Shown: positions 19,682 through 27,537 of the stretch, in pieces
Layout: every line of letters starts with the position of its first letter
Numbering within the stretch: position 1 is the stretch's first letter
From: Prochlorococcus marinus XMU1411
GTDB taxonomy: Bacteria; Cyanobacteriota; Cyanobacteriia; PCC-6307; Cyanobiaceae
DNA length: 64,000 nt
Direction of reading: 5' to 3'
Assembly: GCF_017696075.1 (NCBI RefSeq)
Contig: NZ_JAAORI010000006.1
Span: 124,001-188,000, forward strand
Notes under the pieces: generated by a model
What the model saw: only the letters and a program-made list of their open reading frames with translations
What the model was told of the DNA's origin: nothing
Database searches by the model: none
Position numbers and translations under genes: made by a program

Positions 19682-21064
19682 ATGGTTTCAGTACCTTTTC
19701 CAAATAATGGGCAAAATAAAAATTTTAAAAAAGATTTTAATAGTGAAAATGCTGGATTAGTCCCTCCTCAAAATGTTCAAGCAGAGGAAGCTGTTCTTGG
19801 TGGCATACTTCTTGATCCAGACGCAATTGGAAGAATTGCAGACTTAATTAAACCTGAAGCTTTTTATATAAATGCCCATCAAGAGATTTATAGAACAGCA
19901 TTAATGTTGCATACCCAAGGTAAACCAACTGATTTAACATCAATGAGTGCTTGGTTAGCAGATAATGGATCACTAGAAAAAATTGGAGGGAACAACAAAC
20001 TAGTAGAACTAGTTGAAAATGTTTCCTCTACAGCTTCCATAGAACAAGTTGCTAATTTAATTAACGACAAATTCATGAGAAGGCAACTTATCAGATCTGG
20101 AAATGAGGTAGTTCAACTAGGTTTTGATCAAACTCAAGATACTAATGAAGTTCTAGATAAAGCCGAGCAAAAAATATTTGAAATCAGTCAAGAAAAACCT
20201 TCAAAAGGTCTAACTCAAGCAGCTGAAATCCTTACAAGTACTTTCAATGAAATAGAGTCAAGATCATTAGGTACTTCAGTAGCTGGAATTCCTGTAAATT
20301 TCTACGATCTTGATGCGATGACTCAAGGTTTTCAAAGAAGTGATTTAATAATCGTAGCTGGAAGACCTTCCATGGGGAAAACTTCAATAGTTCTCAATCT
20401 GGCTAAAAATGTTGCACAATCCCAAGATTTACCTGTGTGTGTATTTAGCCTTGAAATGAGTAAAGAACAGTTGACATATAGATTACTTTCTATGGAAGTT
20501 GGAATCGAAAGTGGCAGGCTAAGAACAGGAAGATTACAGCAAGATGAATGGCCATTACTTGGAGAAGGTATCAATTCACTAGGTCAACTACCAATATTTA
20601 TTGATGACAAGCCTAACTTAAGTGTTTTAGAGATGAGATCTCTGTGCAGAAGATTAATAGCTGAACAAAAAAAAGAACTTGGATTAATTGTGATTGATTA
20701 CCTTCAGTTGATGGAAGGATCAACCCCTGATAATAGAGTGCAAGAACTTTCACGAATAACAAGAGGTCTCAAAAGCATGGCCAGAGAATTAAAAGTACCA
20801 GTCGTAGCTTTATCTCAGCTTAGTAGAGGAGTAGAGTCTAGAACGAATAAAAGACCAATGTTAAGCGATCTGAGAGAATCAGGATCTATTGAACAAGATG
20901 CAGATTTAGTATTAATGATTTATAGAGATGAATACTATAATCCAGAGACTGAAGATAGAGGGATTACAGAAATCATTGTCACTAAACATAGAAATGGACC
21001 CGTAGGAACTGTTAAATTATTATTTGAACCTCAATTTACGAGATTTAGGAATTTAGCTAATTAA
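19682..21064 (+). CDS. dnaB: Replicative DNA helicase
   Basis: Hexameric 5'-3' helicase of the replication fork. 460 residues. The N-terminal primase-interaction domain begins at PPQNVQAEEAVLGG; Walker A GRPSMGKT is at 227-234; FSLEMS and the DYLQLM element follow, and the C-terminal LSQLSRGVE and LRESGSIEQDADLV motifs are intact. No intein is present, in contrast with some cyanobacterial dnaB genes. mnmG starts 12 bases downstream. Confidence 0.97.
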   Translation: MVSVPFPNNGQNKNFKKDFNSENAGLVPPQNVQAEEAVLGGILLDPDAIGRIADLIKPEAFYINAHQEIYRTALMLHTQGKPTDLTSMSAWLADNGSLEKIGGNNKLVELVENVSSTASIEQVANLINDKFMRRQLIRSGNEVVQLGFDQTQDTNEVLDKAEQKIFEISQEKPSKGLTQAAEILTSTFNEIESRSLGTSVAGIPVNFYDLDAMTQGFQRSDLIIVAGRPSMGKTSIVLNLAKNVAQSQDLPVCVFSLEMSKEQLTYRLLSMEVGIESGRLRTGRLQQDEWPLLGEGINSLGQLPIFIDDKPNLSVLEMRSLCRRLIAEQKKELGLIVIDYLQLMEGSTPDNRVQELSRITRGLKSMARELKVPVVALSQLSRGVESRTNKRPMLSDLRESGSIEQDADLVLMIYRDEYYNPETEDRGITEIIVTKHRNGPVGTVKLLFEPQFTRFRNLAN

Positions 21065-21076
21065 ATCGATCCTAAA

Positions 21077-23044
21077 ATGCAAGATCATCACTCAACAAAT
21101 GAATCTTTTGACATCATCGTTATTGGAGGAGGACATGCAGGATGCGAAGCAGCTATAACAACAGCAAAATTAGGATTTTCTACAGCCTTATTTACAATCA
21201 ATTTAGATAGGATTGCCTGGCAACCTTGCAACCCTGCAGTTGGCGGGCCAGCAAAAAGTCAGTTAGTGCATGAAGTTGATGCATTAGGCGGAATCATTGG
21301 AAAATTAGCTGATAAAACAGCTATTCAAAAAAGAATATTAAATGCTAGTAGAGGACCAGCTGTATGGGCATTAAGAGCCCAAACAGACAAAAGAGAATAC
21401 TCAAAAAAGATGATCGAAATCCTTCAAAATACAGATAATTTATCTTTAAAAGAAGCAATGATTACTGAACTGGATATTGCAAAAACTGAAGAAATTGGAT
21501 TGAACTCCAAAAAAATCATAAAAAAAAGAATAAAAGGTGTAAAAACATTCTTTGGTAGTTATTATTCAGCTAAATCAGTTATTATTACAGCTGGTACTTT
21601 TTTAGAAGGAAGAATATGGATAGGAAATAAATCAATGTCAGCAGGTAGATCGGGTGAACAAGCAGCACAAGGTCTTACTCAAAACTTGCACGAAATTGGT
21701 ATCAAAACAGAACGGTTAAAAACGGGAACTCCAGCAAGAGTTGATAAAAAGAGTATCATTTTTGATGAATTAGATATTCAACCCAGTACTGCAGCGGATA
21801 AATATTTTTCTTTTGATCCAGATATCAAAAATAATATGCCTCAAGTTAGTTGTCATATCACAAGAACAACTTCTAAAACACATCAACTCATTCGAGACAA
21901 TTTACATTTAACTCCCATTTACGGCGGTTTTATTGATAGTAAAGGGCCAAGATATTGTCCATCAATTGAAGATAAAATAGTTAAATTTGCTGATAAAGAA
22001 TCACATCAAATTTTCTTAGAACCAGAAGGAATTAATACCCCTGAAATATATGTACAAGGATTTTCTACAGGTTTACCCGAAAATATTCAATTAGAACTTT
22101 TAAGAACCTTACCTGGATTAAGTAAATGTAAAATGTTGCGACCAGCATATGCTGTCGAGTATGACTACATACCAGCAACACAGCTCCAAACATCACTTGA
22201 AACGAAAGAAATTGAATATTTATTTAGCGCTGGACAAATTAATGGAACTACTGGTTATGAAGAAGCAGCAGCACAAGGATTAGTTGCCGGAGTCAATGCG
22301 ACAAGAAAACTAAACAAAAAAGATCCAATAATTTTCACTAGAGAAAGCAGCTATATAGGAACAATGATTAATGATTTAATTACCAAAGATCTCAAAGAGC
22401 CATACAGAGTTCTCACTAGTAGGAGTGAATATAGGCTAACTCTTAGAGGAGATAATGCAGATAGGAGATTAACCCCATTAGGTTATCAAATAGGGCTTAT
22501 TGATGAGAAAAGATGGTCGGCCTATCAAGAAAAGATGAAACTCCTTGAAGAAGAGAAATTAAGATTAAATAACACCCGTTTAAAAAATACCGATGAAACA
22601 TCAAAAAAAATAGAATTAGACACGGGATCAAAAATCAAAGGTTCAACGACTTTGAAAGAACTCTTAAAAAGACCAAACTTTCATTATTCAGATCTAATTA
22701 AATATAATTTAACTGAAAAAAATCTAGATTCTTCAATACAAGAAGGTGTTGAAATAGATATTAAATACGAGGGTTACCTTAAAAGACAAAAAAACAACAT
22801 TGAACAAATAAATCGTCAAAGCTGTAAATCTCTACCTCAAGAAATTAATTATGAAAAGATAGATACATTATCTTTAGAAGCTAGAGAAAATTTGAATAAG
22901 ATAAAGCCAAAAAATTTTGGTGATGCTTCAAAAATTCCTGGAGTAAGCAAAGCTGATTTAACTGCATTACTTGTTTGGCTAAAAATAAGAGAAATAAAGA
23001 ATGAAAATGCAAATGTTTTTGCTGAAAAAAAGTTATCATCTTAA
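21077..23044 (+). CDS. mnmG: tRNA U34 carboxymethylaminomethyl-modifying enzyme MnmG (GidA)
   Basis: FAD enzyme that with MnmE modifies the wobble uridine of several tRNAs. 655 residues. The FAD motif [11 protein letters not shown] is at about 15-25. Family signatures [20 protein letters not shown] and [16 protein letters not shown] are present, as is the C-terminal helical domain ([16 protein letters not shown]). It follows dnaB on the same strand by 12 bases and is probably cotranscribed with it. Confidence 0.97.
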   Translation: MQDHHSTNESFDIIVIGGGHAGCEAAITTAKLGFSTALFTINLDRIAWQPCNPAVGGPAKSQLVHEVDALGGIIGKLADKTAIQKRILNASRGPAVWALRAQTDKREYSKKMIEILQNTDNLSLKEAMITELDIAKTEEIGLNSKKIIKKRIKGVKTFFGSYYSAKSVIITAGTFLEGRIWIGNKSMSAGRSGEQAAQGLTQNLHEIGIKTERLKTGTPARVDKKSIIFDELDIQPSTAADKYFSFDPDIKNNMPQVSCHITRTTSKTHQLIRDNLHLTPIYGGFIDSKGPRYCPSIEDKIVKFADKESHQIFLEPEGINTPEIYVQGFSTGLPENIQLELLRTLPGLSKCKMLRPAYAVEYDYIPATQLQTSLETKEIEYLFSAGQINGTTGYEEAAAQGLVAGVNATRKLNKKDPIIFTRESSYIGTMINDLITKDLKEPYRVLTSRSEYRLTLRGDNADRRLTPLGYQIGLIDEKRWSAYQEKMKLLEEEKLRLNNTRLKNTDETSKKIELDTGSKIKGSTTLKELLKRPNFHYSDLIKYNLTEKNLDSSIQEGVEIDIKYEGYLKRQKNNIEQINRQSCKSLPQEINYEKIDTLSLEARENLNKIKPKNFGDASKIPGVSKADLTALLVWLKIREIKNENANVFAEKKLSS

Positions 23045-23125
23045 AAGCATTCCGTCAGAGCACTGAATAATAAACTTTTTAACTCACCAAAAATTTTATG
23101 GGAAGAAAAAGCCTCTACTTTTTTA

Positions 23126-23668
23126 GTGAAAAATTCATTACCGAAGATTTCAGGTCCATGGAAATTAATGCTGCTTGGGGATGGAAGTCCAACTAGACAT
23201 TTACAGCTTTTAACTAGTCAAGAGACGAAAATTAAATTAATTTCAATGGAAGTAGATTCTCTATTCATTCAAGAAGGTCCGAAAGAATTAAATCAGTTAG
23301 ATGGCCCTTTAATAAGAAGACAAGTATGGATTAAAAACAATAATAAATACCTAGCTTGGGCTGAAAGTTGGTGGAATGCAGAACAAGTGAATGAAAATTT
23401 AAAAGCCAAAGAAGAACCAATTTGGAAGAATTTGACACAAGATAGATCTGAATTGTTTAGAGAAGTTGATAGAATTTCACTTGTAAATTCAAATTGGTTA
23501 GAAGATCAATTTTGTTTTAAAGGCCCATTCTGGTCAAGAAATTATAGATTTTTTCGAGACAAAAAGCCCCTAACAATTATTAGAGAAGTCTTTAATCCAC
23601 ATCTAGAAAGTTTATTGGGTTATTCAGGAATTAAAGAATTTAAGAAACTATACTCTTCTTCTTCTTGA
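23126..23668 (+). CDS. Chorismate lyase, DUF98 (Sll1797-like) family
   Basis: Probable chorismate pyruvate-lyase making 4-hydroxybenzoate, the head group of plastoquinone. 180 residues from the GTG at 23126. Family landmarks: WKLMLLGDGSPTRHLQLLT near the start, IRRQVWI, LAWAESWWN, PIWKNL, and the late GPFWSRNYRFF and EVFNP. The reading frame stays open upstream to about 23045 without ATG, GTG or TTG, so the true start is not fully settled. Its end overlaps the convergent Arg-rich protein gene by 21 bases. Confidence 0.8.
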   Translation: MKNSLPKISGPWKLMLLGDGSPTRHLQLLTSQETKIKLISMEVDSLFIQEGPKELNQLDGPLIRRQVWIKNNNKYLAWAESWWNAEQVNENLKAKEEPIWKNLTQDRSELFREVDRISLVNSNWLEDQFCFKGPFWSRNYRFFRDKKPLTIIREVFNPHLESLLGYSGIKEFKKLYSSSS

Positions 23669-24211
23669 TCTGGGGAGATTTCTTGATTTCGATTGACCTT
23701 GTTGGTTTGATTGATCTCTTGATGTAGTATTCTCGTTTCCTGAAGCTCTTTGCCATCTTTCAACTTTAAAATCCATTTCATCTGGCCAATCTTCATCTTT
23801 AGTCTCTTTCACATAAGGTAATTTTTTTGGCTCAGTTTTCTGTAAGCTTTTTGGTTGCCTTAAAGATATTGCTTCTAAAGGTCTTTTTGAGTGCGCTTTG
23901 GCGGATTCATAAGGATTTGATTCTCTAGTAAAATTCTTAAAATCGTTGTTATCATCGTAAAAATTTTCATCACGCCAATCATCATTATCTTCATCAAAAA
24001 ATAAATCCACTTTTTCGGATACCCATCTTCCTACTTTTTTAACACTCTTACTTGTTATTCCTTGAAAATCTGAATTCCTTCTTTTCCCTGGCCTAGCACC
24101 AGATACTCCATCAACGAATTGTCTTCCTGTTTCAAAAATTTTATCAACCTGTTTATCAACAATATTTCTATCAAAACTATTTCTAAGATTTCTAATTCTG
24201 TTTGAATCCAT
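23648..24211 (-). CDS. Hypothetical protein with acidic centre and Arg-rich tail
   Basis: 187 residues, no family recognised. The N-terminal 75 residues are basic and helical (RIRNLRNSFDRNIVDKQVDK, then SVKKVGRWVSEKVD). The centre is acidic and low in complexity (FFDEDNDDWRDENFYDDNND). The C terminus is Gln/Ser/Arg-rich and ends SRRRRV, which resembles nucleic-acid-binding tails. There is no membrane segment. It converges with the chorismate lyase gene, overlapping it by 21 bases. Function unknown. Confidence 0.75.
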   Translation of the reverse strand: MDSNRIRNLRNSFDRNIVDKQVDKIFETGRQFVDGVSGARPGKRRNSDFQGITSKSVKKVGRWVSEKVDLFFDEDNDDWRDENFYDDNNDFKNFTRESNPYESAKAHSKRPLEAISLRQPKSLQKTEPKKLPYVKETKDEDWPDEMDFKVERWQRASGNENTTSRDQSNQQGQSKSRNLPRSRRRRV

Positions 24212-24294
24212 AAATTATTATGCTTTTTAAAATATAAATTACATTAAAAAAATAAATAATTCCAAATATAGAAACAAAAACACATCTTATATTT

Positions 24295-24822
24295 TTAATC
24301 AAACAAAATTAAACAGTTTTTGTTCCATGATCCATTAAAGAAATTTACACAACATTTTTTACAGGCAATATTCTTGATCCTTTTCCTATAGAAAAATTTC
24401 TCACCACAATTTTGACAAGTTCCTATATATTTTAATTCTCTCCTTTCAATAGGAAATGAGTGTCTTACAGAAATTATAAAACTCTTCTCTTTCTCATTTA
24501 TTTCATTCATCTTTGCTAAGAAATTTGGGCCATGTATCTCATTTTTTTTTAATATCCTATCTACCCATGCATGAATCATTTCATGACATAAAGTACTATT
24601 TATTTCATTTTTAGATAATTTACTCAAAATAGGTTTCGATAAGATAATCTCAGAATCTACGAGACCATTAATTCGTTTTCTTTTATAAAAACCAGCAGTA
24701 GTTTTTAATCTATTATCACTCCATCTAACTTTTACTAAAGGTTGATTATTAACCGTTAAAGAATTTTCAAAATATTTGCTATTAAATCTATGAAATAAGG
24801 GTAAAAGAGGAATTACGGGCAT
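24295..24822 (-). CDS. SprT-like zinc metalloprotein
   Basis: SprT-family protein, related to the protease domain of Spartan-type DNA-protein crosslink proteases. 175 residues. The gluzincin-type motif is complete: His80-Glu81 and His84 in LCHEMIHAW, with a third ligand likely at His97 (NEIHGPNF). A C-terminal zinc ribbon has Cys136, Cys139, Cys154 and Cys157. Protease activity in bacterial members is little studied; a DNA-repair role is inferred from the family. It is divergent from the next gene, which precedes a DNA ligase. Confidence 0.85.
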   Translation of the reverse strand: MPVIPLLPLFHRFNSKYFENSLTVNNQPLVKVRWSDNRLKTTAGFYKRKRINGLVDSEIILSKPILSKLSKNEINSTLCHEMIHAWVDRILKKNEIHGPNFLAKMNEINEKEKSFIISVRHSFPIERRELKYIGTCQNCGEKFFYRKRIKNIACKKCCVNFFNGSWNKNCLILFD

Positions 24823-24907
24823 TATGGATTAAAATTAGTATTATTTTGACAAAAAAAGCCATCAAAAACGATTTCTTTTCTTAAAGTAATAAAAAACTCA
24901 AATTAAC

Positions 24908-25327
24908 ATGGATGCAACACTAGTTAAAGATATCGGAATTAAAGCATTATTAGTTGGCGGAGCAGTACTAGTTTCTTTTTGGACTTTTAATGCAGTCAAA
25001 TTAGTTATAAGCGCCAGAGGAATTAATCCATTAGTAAGAAAGTTTTTTGATCAAATAGCTGCTGGCAGAATTGATGCAGCTTATGGTTTGACTACAAAGA
25101 CTTATAAAACTCATGTTAAACGCCAGGACTTTCTTAAATTTTTAGCTAGTTTAAACCTCAATAAATATAGAAATTTAAAATCAGGTAGGCCTAGAGTCCA
25201 AGAAGACCAAATTATAATAACTTTGAATTTAAAATCAGAAGATAAACAAGATGAGCTCCCATTAGATTTTACTTTTGCAAAAACTGACAATGATTGGAAA
25301 ATAGACAGAATAGCTAAAGTGAATTAA
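24908..25327 (+). CDS. Membrane-anchored hypothetical protein, NTF2-like fold possible
   Basis: 139 residues. One N-terminal membrane helix (about 12-33) is followed by a soluble domain that opens with a helix (PLVRKFFDQIAAGRIDAAYG), then FLKFLASL and several short strands ending FAKTDNDWKIDRI. That layout resembles DUF4864/DUF4878-type NTF2-like domains, but I cannot assign a family firmly. It lies 9 bases before the ATP-dependent ligase gene on the same strand and is likely cotranscribed with it. Confidence 0.75.
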   Translation: MDATLVKDIGIKALLVGGAVLVSFWTFNAVKLVISARGINPLVRKFFDQIAAGRIDAAYGLTTKTYKTHVKRQDFLKFLASLNLNKYRNLKSGRPRVQEDQIIITLNLKSEDKQDELPLDFTFAKTDNDWKIDRIAKVN

Positions 25328-25336
25328 TAATTTCTT

Positions 25337-26665
25337 GTGAGGCAAAAAGAATTGTTTAAAGAGGAAATAATACATCAATTAGAATTACACCCAAGCAGAT
25401 TAGAAAAAGAAAAGATCATCTCAGAAGCAATGGAACAAGGTCTAGATGATTTTTTTGAAGGCATCCGTATGGCACTTGATCCATTGGTAACTTTTGGTGT
25501 AAAAATTGTTCCTGAGAAAGAGACTGAAAAAAGTCAAAATTTTTTATGGGAAGATTTTAGAAAATTAGCCAATAAGCTTATTCAAAGGGAACTTACTGGT
25601 CACGCTGCACGCGATGCAATTCTTACGGCTATGGAATCTGCAAAAAAAGAGGAGTGGAATGGATTTTATAGACGAGTTTTAATTAAAGATCTTAGATGTG
25701 GTGTATCTGAAAAAACAATCAACAAGATAGCAAAAAAATTTCCCAAATATGCTATTCCTATTTTTTCTTGTCCATTAGCTCATGACAGTGCAAATCATGA
25801 AAAAAAAATGATAGGAAAAAAGCAAATTGAAATCAAATTAGATGGTGTACGCGTCTTAACTATTATTAGACAAAATAAAGTAGAAATGTTTTCTCGTAAT
25901 GGTAAACAATTCCATAATTTTGGTCATATTATCTCAGAAATAGAAAACGTTTTAAAAAAAGACCCAGCACCTTATGACTTAGTTCTCGATGGTGAAGTAA
26001 TGAGTGCCAACTTTCAAGATTTAATGAAACAGGTACATAGAAAAGATGGCAAACAAACCAAAGACGCAGTTCTGCATCTATTTGACTTATGCCCCCTTGA
26101 AAACTTTCAAAAAGGGAAATGGAACACTAGTCAAACGAAAAGAAGTTTATTAGTAAAAGAATGGGTAACAAAACATCCTTTGCTTCTAAAACATATACAA
26201 ACACTTGAATGGGAAAATGTAGATCTCGACACTATTGAGGGACAGAAAAGATTTGTAGAGCTGAATAAATCTGCCGTGGAAGGTGGATATGAAGGAGTAA
26301 TGATTAAAGATCCTGATGCTATGTATGAATGTAAAAGAACACACAGTTGGTTAAAAGCAAAACCTTTTATTGAAGTCACTTTAAAGGTAGTATCGGTTGA
26401 GGAAGGCACAGGTCGCAATAAAGGTAGACTAGGAGCTATCCTAGTAGAAGGTGAAGATGATGGGCATGAGTACAGTCTTAGTTGTGGAAGTGGATTTAGT
26501 GATATCCAACGTCAAGAATATTGGTCAAAACGGAGTCAACTTATTGGTCAACTTGTAGAAATCAGAGCTGATGCTAAAACAAAATCCAAGGATGCGGTAG
26601 CTTTTAGTCTTAGATTTCCTAGATTCAAATGCTTTAGAGGATTTAAAGCTGGAGAAAAAGTTTAA
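25337..26665 (+). CDS. ATP-dependent DNA ligase, phage T4-like
   Basis: Seals DNA nicks by ATP-driven adenylation. 442 residues. Nucleotidyltransferase motifs are complete: motif I with adenylated Lys167 in EIKLDGVR, motif III FSRNGKQF (185-192), DGE (218-220), motif IV EGVMIK (319-324) and motif V WLKAKP (338-343), followed by an OB-fold domain. The N-terminal helical part (RELTGHAARDAIL, then RRVLIKDLRCGVSEKTINKI) looks like T4 gp30-type phage ligases rather than archaeal or LigD types. GTG start 9 bases after the previous stop; an ATG at codon 32 is an alternative. The replicative NAD ligase is expected elsewhere, so this is an accessory enzyme. Confidence 0.9.
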   Translation: MRQKELFKEEIIHQLELHPSRLEKEKIISEAMEQGLDDFFEGIRMALDPLVTFGVKIVPEKETEKSQNFLWEDFRKLANKLIQRELTGHAARDAILTAMESAKKEEWNGFYRRVLIKDLRCGVSEKTINKIAKKFPKYAIPIFSCPLAHDSANHEKKMIGKKQIEIKLDGVRVLTIIRQNKVEMFSRNGKQFHNFGHIISEIENVLKKDPAPYDLVLDGEVMSANFQDLMKQVHRKDGKQTKDAVLHLFDLCPLENFQKGKWNTSQTKRSLLVKEWVTKHPLLLKHIQTLEWENVDLDTIEGQKRFVELNKSAVEGGYEGVMIKDPDAMYECKRTHSWLKAKPFIEVTLKVVSVEEGTGRNKGRLGAILVEGEDDGHEYSLSCGSGFSDIQRQEYWSKRSQLIGQLVEIRADAKTKSKDAVAFSLRFPRFKCFRGFKAGEKV

Positions 26666-26781
26666 ATTTAAAAAAATAATATTCAACAAAGTAGTCAAAG
26701 AAAAAAGTGGTTTTTAAATAAAAAAATAAAAATCTTGGCTATAAAATATAAGAATAATTATCAGGACTTTTTGAGAGACTA

Positions 26782-26934
26782 ATGACGAAGAAAACAGTTT
26801 TCAAATTCATAAAAACACCTTGTGGACAGACAAAATATATCGAATTAGAAGCCAACAAAACCTTACTAGGTAAATTTAGACTGTTGTGGTTTATCTTAAT
26901 TGCATCAATTAGAGATTGGAATATTAAAGAGTAA
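26782..26934 (+). CDS. Small hypothetical protein (50 residues)
   Basis: A 50-codon frame beginning ATG at 26782 and ending TAA at 26932. The product starts MTKKTVFKFIKTPCGQTKYI and ends LLWFILIASIRDWNIKE, with one short hydrophobic stretch (about 33-43) that could be a membrane or amphipathic helix. It stands alone in the gap after the ligase gene and ends 4 bases from the stop of the convergent VTT gene. No family recognised. Confidence 0.5.
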   Translation: MTKKTVFKFIKTPCGQTKYIELEANKTLLGKFRLLWFILIASIRDWNIKE

Positions 26935-26938
26935 ATTC

Positions 26939-27535
26939 TTAGGATTTTTCAAAATATTCTCTGGAGTATTTAGCTGAGAAATATACAACTAAAAAAGTTG
27001 AAATAATTCCAATGCTAGTAACATATAAATTATTTGGTGATTGCACATTTTTTAACTCCTGAATACTTTTTGCCAAACTACCTATTGAGCAATAAAGAAA
27101 AGTTCCTGGAATTATTCCAAGAAGACCAAGAGCAAAATCTCTAAATTTAACATTATTCAAACCGTAAAAATAATTAAGAATACTGAAGGGAAATATCGGC
27201 GATAATCTCGCTAAAAAAATTAATTTAAGTCCGCCTTTTTCTACTACTTTTTCCATGACACTTAATTTTGGATAACGGCTAAAAAGATTTTTTAGATTTT
27301 TTGAAAAAAAACTTTTTGATACAAAAAAAGCAACTGATGCTCCTATGGAAGCGGAAATGAAAACGATAATTGATCCTAAATATGAGCCATATAAAAAACC
27401 TGATAATAAAGATAACCAAGAAGCTGGAAGTATTAATAAAACAATTAAAATATAAATACAAACAAACGAAAAGATCCCAATTCCAGTATTAAAAAAAAAA
27501 GACAAATTATAAATATTTTCAAGAAATATATTCAT
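26939..27535 (-). CDS. VTT-domain (TVP38/TMEM64, DedA-like) membrane protein
   Basis: Integral membrane protein of the SNARE-associated/VTT superfamily, whose members move or scramble lipids or support membrane homeostasis. 198 residues from the ATG at 27535; a TTG two codons earlier would overlap the valS stop and is less likely. About five hydrophobic segments; family landmarks are LPASWLSLLSGFLYG, the loop FLARLSPIFPFSILNYFYGL and LGIIPGTFLYCSIG. Substrate unknown. It begins 2 bases after valS on the same strand, so probably shares its transcript. Confidence 0.85.
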   Translation of the reverse strand: MNIFLENIYNLSFFFNTGIGIFSFVCIYILIVLLILPASWLSLLSGFLYGSYLGSIIVFISASIGASVAFFVSKSFFSKNLKNLFSRYPKLSVMEKVVEKGGLKLIFLARLSPIFPFSILNYFYGLNNVKFRDFALGLLGIIPGTFLYCSIGSLAKSIQELKNVQSPNNLYVTSIGIISTFLVVYFSAKYSREYFEKS

Positions 27536-27537
27536 TC

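Noticed and set aside
19682-21064. Intein in dnaB
   Set aside because: Walker A to the C-terminal motifs are uninterrupted and the length is normal.
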